Source of the DNA: Pseudomonadota bacterium
Lineage (GTDB): Bacteria > Myxococcota_A > Polyangia > Polyangiales > Polyangiaceae
Assembly: GCA_023423895.1 (NCBI GenBank)
Contig: JAFAER010000041.1
Span: 1-64,000, forward strand
Length of the DNA: 64,000 nt
Direction of reading: 5' to 3'
The translations under genes and the position numbers were made by a program. Below are positions 18,038 to 27,061 of this stretch, one piece after another (position 1 is the stretch's first letter; every line of letters begins with the position of its first letter). The notes beneath the pieces were generated by a model. It saw nothing but the letters and a program-made list of their open reading frames with translations. It was not told where the DNA came from and did not search any database.

Positions 18038-20005
18038 ATGAGGGGCCGACGCTGGGGGATCGGGATGATCCTCACGATGTCTGCGTGCATCAGTCCACGG
18101 ACCGTCGAACGTGGCGAGACGACGATCGTCGTCGACACGGACCTTCCCGTCCCCGACGTGGTGACACGAGCACGGGTCGACGTGTTCGCGGAGGACGGAC
18201 GTTGGCTCGCCTCGCGCGACGTGCTCGCCGCGGACGAGAAAGACTGGCCGTTCAGCTTCGGCCTCGGCGCCGGAGATCGACGCGAGCGGAAGGTGGAGCG
18301 GAGGCTCGTACGGGTCCGCGTGTTTCCGCAGCATCAGATGCGCGACTACCGGGGAGCACGCCCGCCGGCGGAGCCCGCGGCGCCGCCCGATCATGTTCCG
18401 CCCGAGACGATCGTCGAGATGTGCAGCTCCCCGCCCGAGCTCGGCCTCGGCCGCGAGCTCACGGTTCGCTTCGGGGTCGTCCCGTTCACGGGACCGACCG
18501 CGGGGAGCGGCTGCGCCGAGACCGGTGGTCGCTTGTTCGAAGCTCGTGGAGGGGCGGCCGCTGCGCGCGTCTCGATCGCCGAGCAGGGGACCTACCGGTT
18601 CGAGGTGACGCGGACCGTCCCGCCCAATTTCGAGGTCGCCGTCATGTTGCGGCGCGACTGCGCCGATGCGAAGAGCGAGCTGACGTGCGCCGTGGCAGCG
18701 CGAGGCGGCTCACTCGAAGCGGTCGACTTGCTTCCCGGCACGTACACCGTCGTCGTCACGACGAACGCGCCGCTTCAAGCCGGAGAGATCACCCTTCACG
18801 CCACACGCGAAGGCGCGGCCGAACAACCCACGACGCTGGACCCAGTCTCCGCGAGCACGGCACCGGCGGTGAGCAATCCGGCATGGCCGCGCCTGTTCGA
18901 CGGGGATCGGGACGTGACGCCGCTGGTCGAGCCGCGCGCGCAGGTGACGGCGGACGTGCTCGCGTTCGTCGATGTCGTCCCGGGAGAGCGCCGGAGCGTA
19001 CGCGTGTCGGCTGGGGGTGCGTGTATCAACAGAGGCGCGGAGCTCGACGCGGTCGACGAGGGGCATCTCGACGTCTCCTCGGTCCGCACCTGCGTCGATG
19101 GCGTGATGGCGTCGCCGCCGGTCGCTCCGCCCGACGACGGGCGAGGCCTTTCGCGCATCGGAACGTTCTTCAGGCCGGCCGCATGCGCCAAGACGGACGC
19201 ATCGCGCGTATGCGTCGGCGGCGGAATGTTCGTGATGGGCAGCGAGCTCTACGGGGGTTCGGGGATCACCAGTCCGACGCCCGAGCGCGTCGCCGCGATC
19301 GAGACCTTCTACGTCGACCGCGACGAGTTCTCCGTCGGTGAATACCGCCGCGCAATGGCCGAAGGCTATCGCATTCCCGCGGTCGCTCACCTACGCGTCA
19401 ACGACGGTCCGCTCGACCCCTCCTCGGGCAACGTGACCACACTTTGCACGTTCAGCACGAGCGACCTCGGACGCGAGGACCATCCGCTGAACTGCGTGAC
19501 TTGGCCCGTCGCGCGAGCGCTCTGCGAGCGGCGCGGCGGCGATCTTCCGACCGAAGCGATGTGGGAGTACATGGCGCGCAAGGCCGGCCGCGCGCAGCCG
19601 TCGATCTATCCGTGGGGCGACGATGAGCCGACCTGCCAGCGCGCCGTCTACGACTGGACCCGAGGCTTCGAACGGGCCGACGCGTGCGAGCTCCCGGCCG
19701 AAGGCGCCGTCCCGCAGCCGCGCGCCGCGAGCCAGCACGATGTCACCCCGCTCGGCATCCGCGGCCTCGGCGGCAGCATGGGTGAGCTGTGTCGTGACGT
19801 CTTTGCGCCGTACGATCATGAGTGCTGGCGTCGCGCTTCGCTCGTGAATCCCTCGTGCGAGCTCGGCTTCGCGCCTCTGCTCAGCGTCCGCGGGGGGACC
19901 TACGACGAAGGACCTCAGCTTCTTGCTTCGGCGCTCCGCGACGCCGCCTCGCCGATGTCCCGGTCGGCCACCGTGAGCTTCCGTTGCGTCTACGGGGCGC
20001 CATGA
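18038..20005 (+). CDS. Lipoprotein with C-terminal SUMF1/FGE-like domain
   Basis: 655 aa. Lipoprotein signal with Cys17 (LTMSAC). The first 380 residues are beta-rich and unrecognised. From about 390 to 653 there is a formylglycine-generating-enzyme-like (C-type-lectin-like) fold: GGMFVMGS, an FYVDRDEFSVGEY strand, LPTEAMWEYMARKAG, YPWGDD and a final VSFRC. The active-site cysteine pair of true formylglycine generators is not visible in the VRGGTYDEG region, so catalysis is unlikely; a binding or structural role is more plausible. It starts 30 nt after the permuted esterase and overlaps the next gene by 4 nt, so the three may be cotranscribed. Confidence 0.85.
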   Translation: MRGRRWGIGMILTMSACISPRTVERGETTIVVDTDLPVPDVVTRARVDVFAEDGRWLASRDVLAADEKDWPFSFGLGAGDRRERKVERRLVRVRVFPQHQMRDYRGARPPAEPAAPPDHVPPETIVEMCSSPPELGLGRELTVRFGVVPFTGPTAGSGCAETGGRLFEARGGAAAARVSIAEQGTYRFEVTRTVPPNFEVAVMLRRDCADAKSELTCAVAARGGSLEAVDLLPGTYTVVVTTNAPLQAGEITLHATREGAAEQPTTLDPVSASTAPAVSNPAWPRLFDGDRDVTPLVEPRAQVTADVLAFVDVVPGERRSVRVSAGGACINRGAELDAVDEGHLDVSSVRTCVDGVMASPPVAPPDDGRGLSRIGTFFRPAACAKTDASRVCVGGGMFVMGSELYGGSGITSPTPERVAAIETFYVDRDEFSVGEYRRAMAEGYRIPAVAHLRVNDGPLDPSSGNVTTLCTFSTSDLGREDHPLNCVTWPVARALCERRGGDLPTEAMWEYMARKAGRAQPSIYPWGDDEPTCQRAVYDWTRGFERADACELPAEGAVPQPRAASQHDVTPLGIRGLGGSMGELCRDVFAPYDHECWRRASLVNPSCELGFAPLLSVRGGTYDEGPQLLASALRDAASPMSRSATVSFRCVYGAP

Positions 20006-21318
20006 TCGGACGCGCGCGCAGGCTCGCGATCGCGTGCGGGCTATTCTGCATCGGCGTCGCATGTGGTGAGCCGGAACCGGTCGCGCGTGCACAGCTCCTC
20101 CTCGTCGTCGCGACCGACGCGCCGATCCCACGCGCTGGGCTCACGGCCGACGACGTCGTGCTGTTCGATCGTCTCCGCATCGCCGTGTATCGAAACGGCG
20201 AGGACGCGCCTTGCGCGGGGTGTGTCCGCGACTTCGTCCTGGCGACGGATCGGGCAGACCGCGCGATCTCCGCAGGGATCGCTCGCGAGTCCGACGAAGC
20301 CGTCGCGTTCGTCGCGCTGTATGCCGAGCGCAACCGGGATCGCTTCGGCGCTCCCGATGCCGGCAGCGCGCTCTCGGCGTGGATACACTTGCCCGTGCCT
20401 TCGGAGCACGAGGTCCGCCCGCTACAGGTCACGCTGACGATGAACGATCTCGGCCGCCCCCTCGGCAGCCGTGACGCTCCGATCGAGACGAACGCGGCGC
20501 CGCCCATGCCGCTCGCGCGCTGGGCCGGCGCACGCCGCGCTCCATGCGCCGCGTCCCCTCGAGCCGACGAGGCCTGCGTCCCCGGCGGCGTCGTCTGGAT
20601 GGGGAGCGCGTTGCGGTCCCCGGGAGCTTCTGCAGGGCTCCCCCCACGGCTCGTCTCATTGTCGCCGTTCCTCGTCGACGTTCACGAGGTGACCGTCGCC
20701 GACTTCCGCGCGAGCGCTCTCGCCGAAGATCACGGGCCGGGCACCGACTCGGATCCGGCGCACGACACCGGAAGTGCAGTATGCACTTATTCGCCGTTGC
20801 CCGGTCCGGACGAGGGGCTGCCCGTCACGTGCATCACACACTACCTGGCCCGAACGTATTGCCGCGCGCGCGGGAAGGACCTGCCGACGGAAGCCCAGTA
20901 CGAATACCTGCAGGGTGGCCTCCGCGGCGCGCGGTATCCGTGGGGCGACGATGACCCGAGCTGCACGGACGCCGTGTTCGGCCGCGATCGCGAGCGCCTC
21001 GGTCCGTGCGGCCTGTCCGGGTTCGGCCCCCGCTTGCCGGGATCCGGGGCGCGCGACGTCCTCGTGCTCGGAGGGATCGGGGTGACCGACCTGGCGGGCA
21101 ACGTCAGCGAATGGGCTCGCGAGCGGCACGCCGACGAGGACGCGCCCTGCCATGCTCCCGGACATCATCTCGACCCTGTTTGTGAAGGCTCGGGCATGTT
21201 CGTCGCACGCGGCGGCGCATTCGTCGATCCGCCGCTCGGACTCCGGTCCGAGGTCCGCTTCCCGTCACCCAGCCACAACGAGGTGATCGGATTTCGCTGC
21301 GTACGTGCGATCGAGTGA
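20002..21318 (+). CDS. Second SUMF1/FGE-domain lipoprotein
   Basis: 438 aa from ATG 20002, which overlaps the previous stop (ATGA) and opens a lipoprotein signal (Cys21 in GVAC); upstream in-frame sequence is inside the previous gene. SUMF1/FGE-like domain at about 193-437: GGVVWMGS, FLVDVHEVTVADFR, LPTEAQYEY, YPWGDDDP, GNVSEWA and final GFRC. Again the active-site Cys pair is missing from RGGAFVDPP. It looks like a tandem paralogue of the preceding protein with a shorter N-terminal region. It ends 9 nt before the convergent PEGA-protein gene. Confidence 0.85.
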   Translation: MIGRARRLAIACGLFCIGVACGEPEPVARAQLLLVVATDAPIPRAGLTADDVVLFDRLRIAVYRNGEDAPCAGCVRDFVLATDRADRAISAGIARESDEAVAFVALYAERNRDRFGAPDAGSALSAWIHLPVPSEHEVRPLQVTLTMNDLGRPLGSRDAPIETNAAPPMPLARWAGARRAPCAASPRADEACVPGGVVWMGSALRSPGASAGLPPRLVSLSPFLVDVHEVTVADFRASALAEDHGPGTDSDPAHDTGSAVCTYSPLPGPDEGLPVTCITHYLARTYCRARGKDLPTEAQYEYLQGGLRGARYPWGDDDPSCTDAVFGRDRERLGPCGLSGFGPRLPGSGARDVLVLGGIGVTDLAGNVSEWARERHADEDAPCHAPGHHLDPVCEGSGMFVARGGAFVDPPLGLRSEVRFPSPSHNEVIGFRCVRAIE

Positions 21319-21327
21319 GATGACGCG

Positions 21328-22353
21328 TCAGAACCTAACGCCGGCAGGAACGGTCCAGCCGAGCGTGCCGCCGTCGAACGGCGCCACCCGCGGTTCCTCC
21401 GTGCTCTTGACGACGACGTAAGAGACGGTCGCGACAGTCGCGACCGTCGCACCGATCGCCGTCCAGAACCACCACTGCTTCGTGAGCGGCTTCTTCTCGC
21501 GTACCAGATTGCCCGTGATGCGGAGCTCCTCACCAGGGTGGGTCGTGACCTGCGCCTCGTACGTCACGTGACCGGGCCGAACGATGACGACCCGGTGAGG
21601 ACCCGGAGGTCGTGTGACGACGAGCGGCGACGTGCCGACGTCGATCCCGTCGACGCGAACGACGCTCTCGCTGGGGGTCGACGCGATGTGCATCGTCGAC
21701 GGCAGGCGTTCGAGGCGGAGGACGAGGTCGGCACGTGAGCCCGGCTTCGCCGTGATCGTGCGGACGACGTCGCCGTGGCCGCGACGCTGCACCGTGAACG
21801 TGTGGAGCCCCGGGTTCAGCTCCAGGACGAAGCTACTCGCCGGAGCCGCCTCCGCTGGCCCGGGGCGTCGGGCTCCCGCGATCGCGAGGTGCTCGCCGAC
21901 GACGAGGAGCGGCCGTCCGTCGACACTGACGAGCGCAGGCGTCGGGTCGATCGTCACGTCCAGACGCGCGACGACTTCATCGAGTTGCGCGAGGAGCGCT
22001 TCGATCTCGGCTCGAACCGCTGGGTTGAGCGTGTCGGCGCTCGACGCCGAATCCGCGAGCTCCAGCGCTTCGCGATACCGGATCCGTGCCTCCGTGTATG
22101 CCCCGAGCGCCCGATGGCACGTGGCAACGTTGAAAGAAGTGATTGGATGGGGCACGAGGCGCGATGCACGCTCGAACTGCTCGAGAGCCTCGGCCCAGCG
22201 GGCTTCCTCGACGAGCGCCGAGCCTGCGACGAACGCCGCGCGGGCGCGCGCCCGGACATCCTCGTCACCGTCGTCGGCATGAACAACCCGCGTCGAGCCG
22301 AGGACGACGAACAGGATGACGAACAACGACGCGACGAGCCGCTTCAAACGCAC
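21328..22353 (-). CDS. TPR and PEGA-domain envelope protein
   Basis: 341 aa from GTG 22353. A signal peptide or anchor (about 1-25, ending VVHA) is followed by a TPR-type helical repeat region (about 35-130). Then come PEGA-like beta domains, for example PSTMHIASTPSESVVRVDG. A membrane-spanning segment lies near the C-terminus (WWFWTAIGATVATVATVS). PEGA domains occur in surface-layer and envelope proteins and often accompany Ser/Thr kinases in myxobacteria. It starts 4 nt after the kinase gene, so it is the third gene of a sigma factor/kinase/PEGA operon. Confidence 0.85.
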   Translation of the reverse strand: MRLKRLVASLFVILFVVLGSTRVVHADDGDEDVRARARAAFVAGSALVEEARWAEALEQFERASRLVPHPITSFNVATCHRALGAYTEARIRYREALELADSASSADTLNPAVRAEIEALLAQLDEVVARLDVTIDPTPALVSVDGRPLLVVGEHLAIAGARRPGPAEAAPASSFVLELNPGLHTFTVQRRGHGDVVRTITAKPGSRADLVLRLERLPSTMHIASTPSESVVRVDGIDVGTSPLVVTRPPGPHRVVIVRPGHVTYEAQVTTHPGEELRITGNLVREKKPLTKQWWFWTAIGATVATVATVSYVVVKSTEEPRVAPFDGGTLGWTVPAGVRF

Positions 22354-22357
22354 ACTC

Positions 22358-23683
22358 TCAATACGGCGAGCTCACGAAGACGCCGCCCGGTCCACGCGCA
22401 GCGGTCGATGACGTCGAAGGGCGGGACATGGCAGCAGCACCGCCAGAAGCTGCCGACGGCGCAGACACGCGAGGTGCAGCCGGGCGCACGGCCGGGGGCG
22501 CAGCTTTCTCGGCGGGCCCCGCGGCGGTCGCCGTCGGGGGCGGCACCGCGATCGTCTCGGTCGGAGCTGCGGATGCAGCGGAAGGGAGAGAGCGCTCCAC
22601 CGCAGGTGACGCCGCCTTGGGTGCATCGAGCAGCGCGACGGAGGCAGCGACCGCGGCCGCGGCTGCAGCGAGCACCAGAGGCCAGGTATGCCGTCGACGG
22701 TCTCGTCCGGGCATCGCGGCTCCGAGCACAACGAGCATCGCGTCCATCGACGGCAGGCGGTCGTCACGTGAGGACGCGAGGCCCCGGACGAGCGCGTCGC
22801 GCACGACCTTGGGCACGCGCACACGCGCAGGCGGTCGTGGCGGTCCTTCTGCGATCGCTGCGAGGACCTCGGCAGGCGTCGTGCCGCCGAACGGCCGACC
22901 GCCGTACAAGGCCTCCCAGAGCGCGACGGAAAACGCAAACACATCGGCGCGCGCGTCCGTCTTCTCTCGCTCTCGACGGAGCTGCTCGGGCGCCATGTAG
23001 TGGAGCGTCCCTGCGGCGGCCGACAGCGCGCCGGGCGTGTCCGGCAGCGCAGCGTTGCGCACGACCCGCGCGAGCCCGAAGTCCGTCACGAGCGCCGCTC
23101 CATCGCGCAAGAGGACGTTCTCTGGCTTGAAGTCGCGATGCACGAGCCCAGCGGCGTGCGCGGCGGCGAGCCCACGGCCGGCGTCGACGAACACCTTGAT
23201 GATCTCCTCGAACGAACGCTCCCCCGCCGAGAGGTAGTCGCGCAGGGTGCCGTCGCGCGCGAGCTCCATCGTCACGAACACCCGCCCCGTGTGCTCGCCG
23301 ACGTCGAGCACGCGAACGACGTTCGGATGTGTCAGCTTCGCCATCGCGCGTGCTTCGTCGAGGAGCGATCGCTCCGCACCCGCGCGAGGAGCGTCGTCGC
23401 GCAGGAGCTTGAGCGCAACGCGTCGCTCGAGCTCCCGGTCGTACGCTTCGTAGACGACTCCCATGCCACCCGCGCCGAGCGTCTGGAGCAGCTCATAGCG
23501 CTCGAGAGGCAGGTCGTGCACCGACGGCTCCGTCGTCGAGACGGTGAGCGCCGAGAGGAGCTCGCGACAGTCATGACACTCGGCGGCATGGTCGATGAGC
23601 GCGTGCCGTGGATCGCCGGAAAGACCGCCCTCGATCAAAGCCGCAAAAGACGCGTCGTCAGGACACGAAGTGAGGACGCTCAT
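22358..23683 (-). CDS. Membrane-anchored Ser/Thr kinase with N-terminal anti-sigma-type zinc motif
   Basis: 441 aa from ATG 23683; the frame stays open further upstream only as a shadow of the sigma-factor gene. Residues 10-45 hold an H-x3-C-x2-C motif (His32, Cys36, Cys39) like the zinc-binding anti-sigma fold. Kinase domain at about 63-320: GAGGMG loop, Lys92, HRD with Asp184, DFG 201-203, APEQ. A hydrophobic helix at about 333-352 and an Ala/Pro-rich tail follow. It starts 11 nt after a sigma-70-type factor. The arrangement suggests that the kinase binds and may phosphorylate that factor at the inner membrane. Confidence 0.9.
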   Translation of the reverse strand: MSVLTSCPDDASFAALIEGGLSGDPRHALIDHAAECHDCRELLSALTVSTTEPSVHDLPLERYELLQTLGAGGMGVVYEAYDRELERRVALKLLRDDAPRAGAERSLLDEARAMAKLTHPNVVRVLDVGEHTGRVFVTMELARDGTLRDYLSAGERSFEEIIKVFVDAGRGLAAAHAAGLVHRDFKPENVLLRDGAALVTDFGLARVVRNAALPDTPGALSAAAGTLHYMAPEQLRREREKTDARADVFAFSVALWEALYGGRPFGGTTPAEVLAAIAEGPPRPPARVRVPKVVRDALVRGLASSRDDRLPSMDAMLVVLGAAMPGRDRRRHTWPLVLAAAAAAVAASVALLDAPKAASPAVERSLPSAASAAPTETIAVPPPTATAAGPAEKAAPPAVRPAAPRVSAPSAASGGAAAMSRPSTSSTAARGPGGVFVSSPY

Positions 23684-23694
23684 CCGACCGGGGC

Positions 23695-24474
23695 TCACGC
23701 GAACAACCGGCTCAAGGTCAAGTCGATGCCGCTCTGCACGTCGCGCGCGACGCTCGCGAACTCCTCGGTAGAGAGCCGCAGCTTGGACATCATCGCGTCG
23801 CGGGTCCCTTCGAACAGGCGCTCCCGCGCGCGCGCGAGCCTTCGCATGATCGTCGATCGATCGACGTCGAGAAGCCGCGCGATGTCTTCGCCGCGCATCC
23901 GATCGAGCGTGTGCAGGCGGAGGAGAAAGCGCTCGTCCGGAGAGAGCGCGGCGAGCGCACTCTCGAAGGCGGCCTTGAACTCGACGCGGTACCGGAACCG
24001 CGAAAAGTCCACCTCGGGGGCGACGCCGAGCGGGATGAGCGCCGAGTCGTCGCGCGCCTCCTGCCCCCGCCGCAGGTTCAGCGCTATACGTGTTGCCACC
24101 ACGCGTACCCACGCACCGAGCGAGCCCGTCCCCGAATACTCTGCGATCTTCGGCCGCGCACCGACGTCCTGGGTGAGGAGGCGCATCGCCACGAGCTGCT
24201 CGACGTCCTCGGCGGGAGCTCGCGAGCCGACGTACGATCCCACGTGCACGAGCACGGAACGACGGAAGGCATCGGCGGCGCCGCGAACGCCCTCGGCGCA
24301 CGCGACGGCGAGGAAGAAGTCCGCCGCGTGTTCGCGCTTCACGACGGGCGCATCGGAGCTCGCTCGCTTCGCGTGCTCGTCGACGGCACGACGAAAAGCG
24401 TCGACCGAGAGCGGGAGCTCCGGCCATGAAGTGACTCCGCGCTCGTAGAGCTCGGCGAGGTCCCCTTCGTCCAC
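23695..24474 (-). CDS. Sigma-70 family (ECF-like) RNA polymerase sigma factor
   Basis: 259 aa from GTG 24474. Region 2 lies around residues 90-150 (DVEQLVAMRLL, SLGAWVRVVATRIALNLRR). Region 4 lies around 175-225, with the helix-turn-helix EDIARLLDVDRSTIMRRLARAR. An N-terminal extension of about 60 residues is unusual. It directs RNA polymerase to an unknown regulon and is encoded directly before a kinase carrying an anti-sigma-type zinc motif, so the pair probably forms a sigma/anti-sigma unit. A small inverted repeat (CCACGA...TCGTGG, 24489-24507) is found upstream. Confidence 0.88.
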   Translation of the reverse strand: MDEGDLAELYERGVTSWPELPLSVDAFRRAVDEHAKRASSDAPVVKREHAADFFLAVACAEGVRGAADAFRRSVLVHVGSYVGSRAPAEDVEQLVAMRLLTQDVGARPKIAEYSGTGSLGAWVRVVATRIALNLRRGQEARDDSALIPLGVAPEVDFSRFRYRVEFKAAFESALAALSPDERFLLRLHTLDRMRGEDIARLLDVDRSTIMRRLARARERLFEGTRDAMMSKLRLSTEEFASVARDVQSGIDLTLSRLFA

Positions 24475-24562
24475 CGGCGCCTACCCTACCACGACGAAGA
24501 ATCGTGGAACACGTGGCGTGCCGTGCTCGACGCTCGTAGAGACGGAGCTGGGACCCGGCGCG

Positions 24563-24919
24563 TCAGCCGATGCTGAGGCTGAACGTGTCGTAGACGGCGA
24601 CCTCGTCGCCCTCGATCTCCGCCTCGTACGTCCGCTGATCGCCGCAGAGTCCCTTCGGCCGGAGCAGGCGGCCGGTGCGGAGCTCGAAGACGTACGCATG
24701 CATCGGACAGACGACGCAGTCACCTTCGAGCCATCCCTCGGCGAGGCTCGCGCCGGCATGGTTGCAAGCGTCCTCGATCGCGAAGACCTCGCCGTCCGAC
24801 CACGCGACGAGAACGTCGAACGGCGGATGTTCCAGGCGGATGAGCCCCTTGTCCTTCAGCTCGGCGAGCGGCACACGGCCGACTTCCTTCCGCGGCGCTG
24901 TCCCGATGACGACGCTCAA
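24563..24919 (-). CDS. Rieske-type [2Fe-2S] ferredoxin
   Basis: 118 aa from TTG 24919, which overlaps the LON-domain gene stop by 3-4 nt. The cluster motif is C-x-H-x16-C-x2-H with Cys52, His54, Cys71 and His74 in ACNHAG and CPMHAY. The size matches small soluble Rieske ferredoxins (NirD- or BphA3-like) that pass electrons to oxygenases or reductases. No oxygenase is adjacent. It is the last gene of the folE-like/SDR/LON operon, and its electron acceptor is unknown. Confidence 0.92.
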   Translation of the reverse strand: MSVVIGTAPRKEVGRVPLAELKDKGLIRLEHPPFDVLVAWSDGEVFAIEDACNHAGASLAEGWLEGDCVVCPMHAYVFELRTGRLLRPKGLCGDQRTYEAEIEGDEVAVYDTFSLSIG

Positions 24920-25560
24920 TTGAGGACCGTCGCCTTGGCGTCGCTGAGCATCGCTCCGTGCTGGAGGGCGAGCTGATCCATCACCATCCGCACGCGAGCG
25001 CGTGGATCGAGCTCCTCGAGGATCGCCTGGCGTGCGGTCGCGTCGACGACGAGGTGGAAGGCACAGGCGTCCGCGAGGATGCCGGCCGTCGGCTGCGCGG
25101 GCATACGGAACTCGAACGTCGGGTCGTGCTTCTTCACCTCGGTGACGAACATGGTGGCAGCAGCGACGAGGGCAGCGCGATCGCCATCGGGTACGACGGC
25201 GTCGAGCTCGGCGAGCCGTGTCGCCCTTGCGCGCTTGTAGGGGTAGCGCGGGAGGTCCTCGACGACGAGCTCATCCAGTCGTACGCGCGCCGCGCCGGCC
25301 ACGACGATGTTCGAACGACCGTCAGGCAGCGGACGATGATCGACGACGACGCCGATACCCGCGACGTCTGCAAGGCGGCCCGTATCGCGATCGAGCTGAG
25401 CGATCACGAGAGCACCATCTCCGTCGAGGATGTCCGAGAGCATGGCTCGGTAGCGCGGCTCGAAGATGTGCAGTGGCAGCAGCACCTCGGGAAAGAGCAC
25501 GACGCTAGGCAAGGGGAACAGCGGCAAGGCCGTGAGCGCTTCTGCTTCGATTCGGGTCAT
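24916..25560 (-). CDS. LON substrate-binding-domain protein (no protease domain)
   Basis: 214 aa. The N-terminal LPLFPLPSVVLFPEVLLPLH is the hallmark of the Lon N-terminal substrate-binding domain, followed by HIFEPRYRAM and a helical C-terminal part. There is no AAA+ or Ser-Lys protease domain, so this is the stand-alone LON-domain family common in proteobacteria. Its role is poorly defined and it may act in substrate recognition. It lies 9 nt after the SDR gene and overlaps the Rieske gene. Confidence 0.9.
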   Translation of the reverse strand: MTRIEAEALTALPLFPLPSVVLFPEVLLPLHIFEPRYRAMLSDILDGDGALVIAQLDRDTGRLADVAGIGVVVDHRPLPDGRSNIVVAGAARVRLDELVVEDLPRYPYKRARATRLAELDAVVPDGDRAALVAAATMFVTEVKKHDPTFEFRMPAQPTAGILADACAFHLVVDATARQAILEELDPRARVRMVMDQLALQHGAMLSDAKATVLN

Positions 25561-25569
25561 GAATGCTCG

Positions 25570-26250
25570 TCAGGGGCCGAAGGCGTCCACGCAGCTTCCG
25601 TTCATCGCTTCGGGCGCATCGAGGGCGGCCCAGGCGACGATCCTCGCGACGTCCTCGGGCGCCATCGCCGGGGAGAAGCCACTGCCTTTGAGCATATCCG
25701 TGTCGACGGAGCCAGGCAGCACGCACATGGTCTGCAGCCCGGTCCCGCGGAGCTCCTCCGCAAGCGCCTTGACGAAGCCGATCGTCCCCCACTTGGCCGC
25801 GCAATACGCGGTCAGACGCGCAGTGCCGAGCGTGCCCGAGATGCTGCCGATGGCGATGATTCGACCGCGCCGCTCCACGAGCATCGGACGGAGGAACGCG
25901 TGCGTCACGAGGAACGTCCCCTTGAGGTTGACGTCGAGGACGTCGTCCCACTCCTTCACGCTCATGTCGACCAGCGGCACACGATGAACGATGCCCGCAT
26001 TCGCGACGATGACCCGGGGCACTCCGAAGTCGGACAGGATCCGCGTGGCCGCGCGGTCGACCTCCTCGGGACGCGAGACATCACAAGGGATCGCGAGCGC
26101 TCTCCGGCCACGCTGGACGATCCCTTCGGCTGCTGACGCGAGCGTCTCTTGCGTGCGTCCAAGAATGGCCACGTCGCAGCCACGATCCGCGAGCTCGAAG
26201 GCGATCGCTCGCCCGATCCCGCGGCCTCCGCCTGTGACGACGGCGATCAT
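25570..26250 (-). CDS. Short-chain dehydrogenase/reductase
   Basis: 226 aa from ATG 26250, overlapping the folE-like stop by 4 nt. Classical SDR motifs: TGGGRGIG (6-13), NAG near 84-86, and the catalytic triad Ser136, Tyr149 and Lys153 (YCAAK). The cofactor is probably NADP(H). Because it is translationally coupled to a GTP cyclohydrolase-I-like gene, a pterin reductase role (sepiapterin- or FolM-like) is plausible. The sequence alone equally fits a FabG-type 3-oxoacyl reductase. Confidence 0.88.
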   Translation of the reverse strand: MIAVVTGGGRGIGRAIAFELADRGCDVAILGRTQETLASAAEGIVQRGRRALAIPCDVSRPEEVDRAATRILSDFGVPRVIVANAGIVHRVPLVDMSVKEWDDVLDVNLKGTFLVTHAFLRPMLVERRGRIIAIGSISGTLGTARLTAYCAAKWGTIGFVKALAEELRGTGLQTMCVLPGSVDTDMLKGSGFSPAMAPEDVARIVAWAALDAPEAMNGSCVDAFGP

Positions 26251-26852
26251 GTCGCCGCTCCCCTGCCGACGCCGAGCGCGAGATGCGCCTCGGCGACCTT
26301 GTCCGGCGGAGCGCGGAGCGCGACGGTCTCGACGTTCGTGCCGATGGCGCGCTCGCCGCGCGCGATCATGCAGCCGTGCGAGAGGACGATCCGGCATCCC
26401 ACCCACTCCGGCGAGAGGACGGCATCGAGCTCGGACGTGACGTTCTCTCCGATCGACTCCTGGAGCGCTAGCCGACGCGAATACGCGTCGAGGAGCGCCA
26501 CGAGAGCTCCGACGCCGACGAGTCGGGTGGTCGCCTTGAACGCGATCGTCGCCGTGCCGATCGAAGGCAGGAGGTGGTGCGGACACGTCGTGACGACGTG
26601 GATGTCGCGCACCGAGACGAGCGTGGGCGATGCGGCGGCCATTGCGCTCTGCTCGACGAGCTTGCGCGTGTCGACCGCATACCCCGCGCACAGATCGTCC
26701 ACGAACATGTCCGTGACGCGCGCGCCTGTCCCCGCGAGCTCCGGCTCGTCCCGTCCGATCGCCCGGAGGAACGCCTCGATGGCGGCTGAAGCCGCGGCTC
26801 GGTCGACGCGAGGTGCTTGAGCAGCTTGAGCAGGAGCCGGACGATGGGACAT
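26247..26852 (-). CDS. folE: GTP cyclohydrolase I-like protein
   Basis: 201 aa, close to the usual length. Zinc-site residues match the family: Cys90, His92 and His93 in TTCPHHLLP, and Cys161 in SHGCMIARG. The central SIGTATIAFK matches the strand around the active site. The canonical enzyme converts GTP to dihydroneopterin triphosphate for folate or biopterin. The usual CEHH is CPHH here, a change at the position of a conserved Glu, so the activity is likely but not certain. It begins the operon that continues with the SDR. Confidence 0.82.
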   Translation of the reverse strand: MSHRPAPAQAAQAPRVDRAAASAAIEAFLRAIGRDEPELAGTGARVTDMFVDDLCAGYAVDTRKLVEQSAMAAASPTLVSVRDIHVVTTCPHHLLPSIGTATIAFKATTRLVGVGALVALLDAYSRRLALQESIGENVTSELDAVLSPEWVGCRIVLSHGCMIARGERAIGTNVETVALRAPPDKVAEAHLALGVGRGAAT

Positions 26853-27061
26853 CGGCCCGCGAGCCTAGCAAAGCCTCGTCGCGTAGGGATGAGCGTCGCG
26901 CATGCGGCGCCGCCGATGCGTCAATTCGTTCACCTCGTTCAGCTCGGCCGCGCACACCGGCAATAAAGGCACGCCACCACCCGAATGGACCGAGAACGGC
27001 TCGCGCGCGTGCTCGACGAGAGCCGCCCGTGGGGCACGCCGATTGCTCGGCGGCGGGCGCC

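Noticed and set aside
18038..21318. Genuine formylglycine-generating enzymes for sulfatases
   Set aside because: The active-site cysteine pair is missing and no sulfatase gene is near.
22358..24427. A single 689-codon protein spanning sigma factor and kinase regions
   Set aside because: Its first 240 codons are an out-of-frame reading of the sigma-factor gene; the kinase has its own ATG at 23683 with an anti-sigma-type motif.
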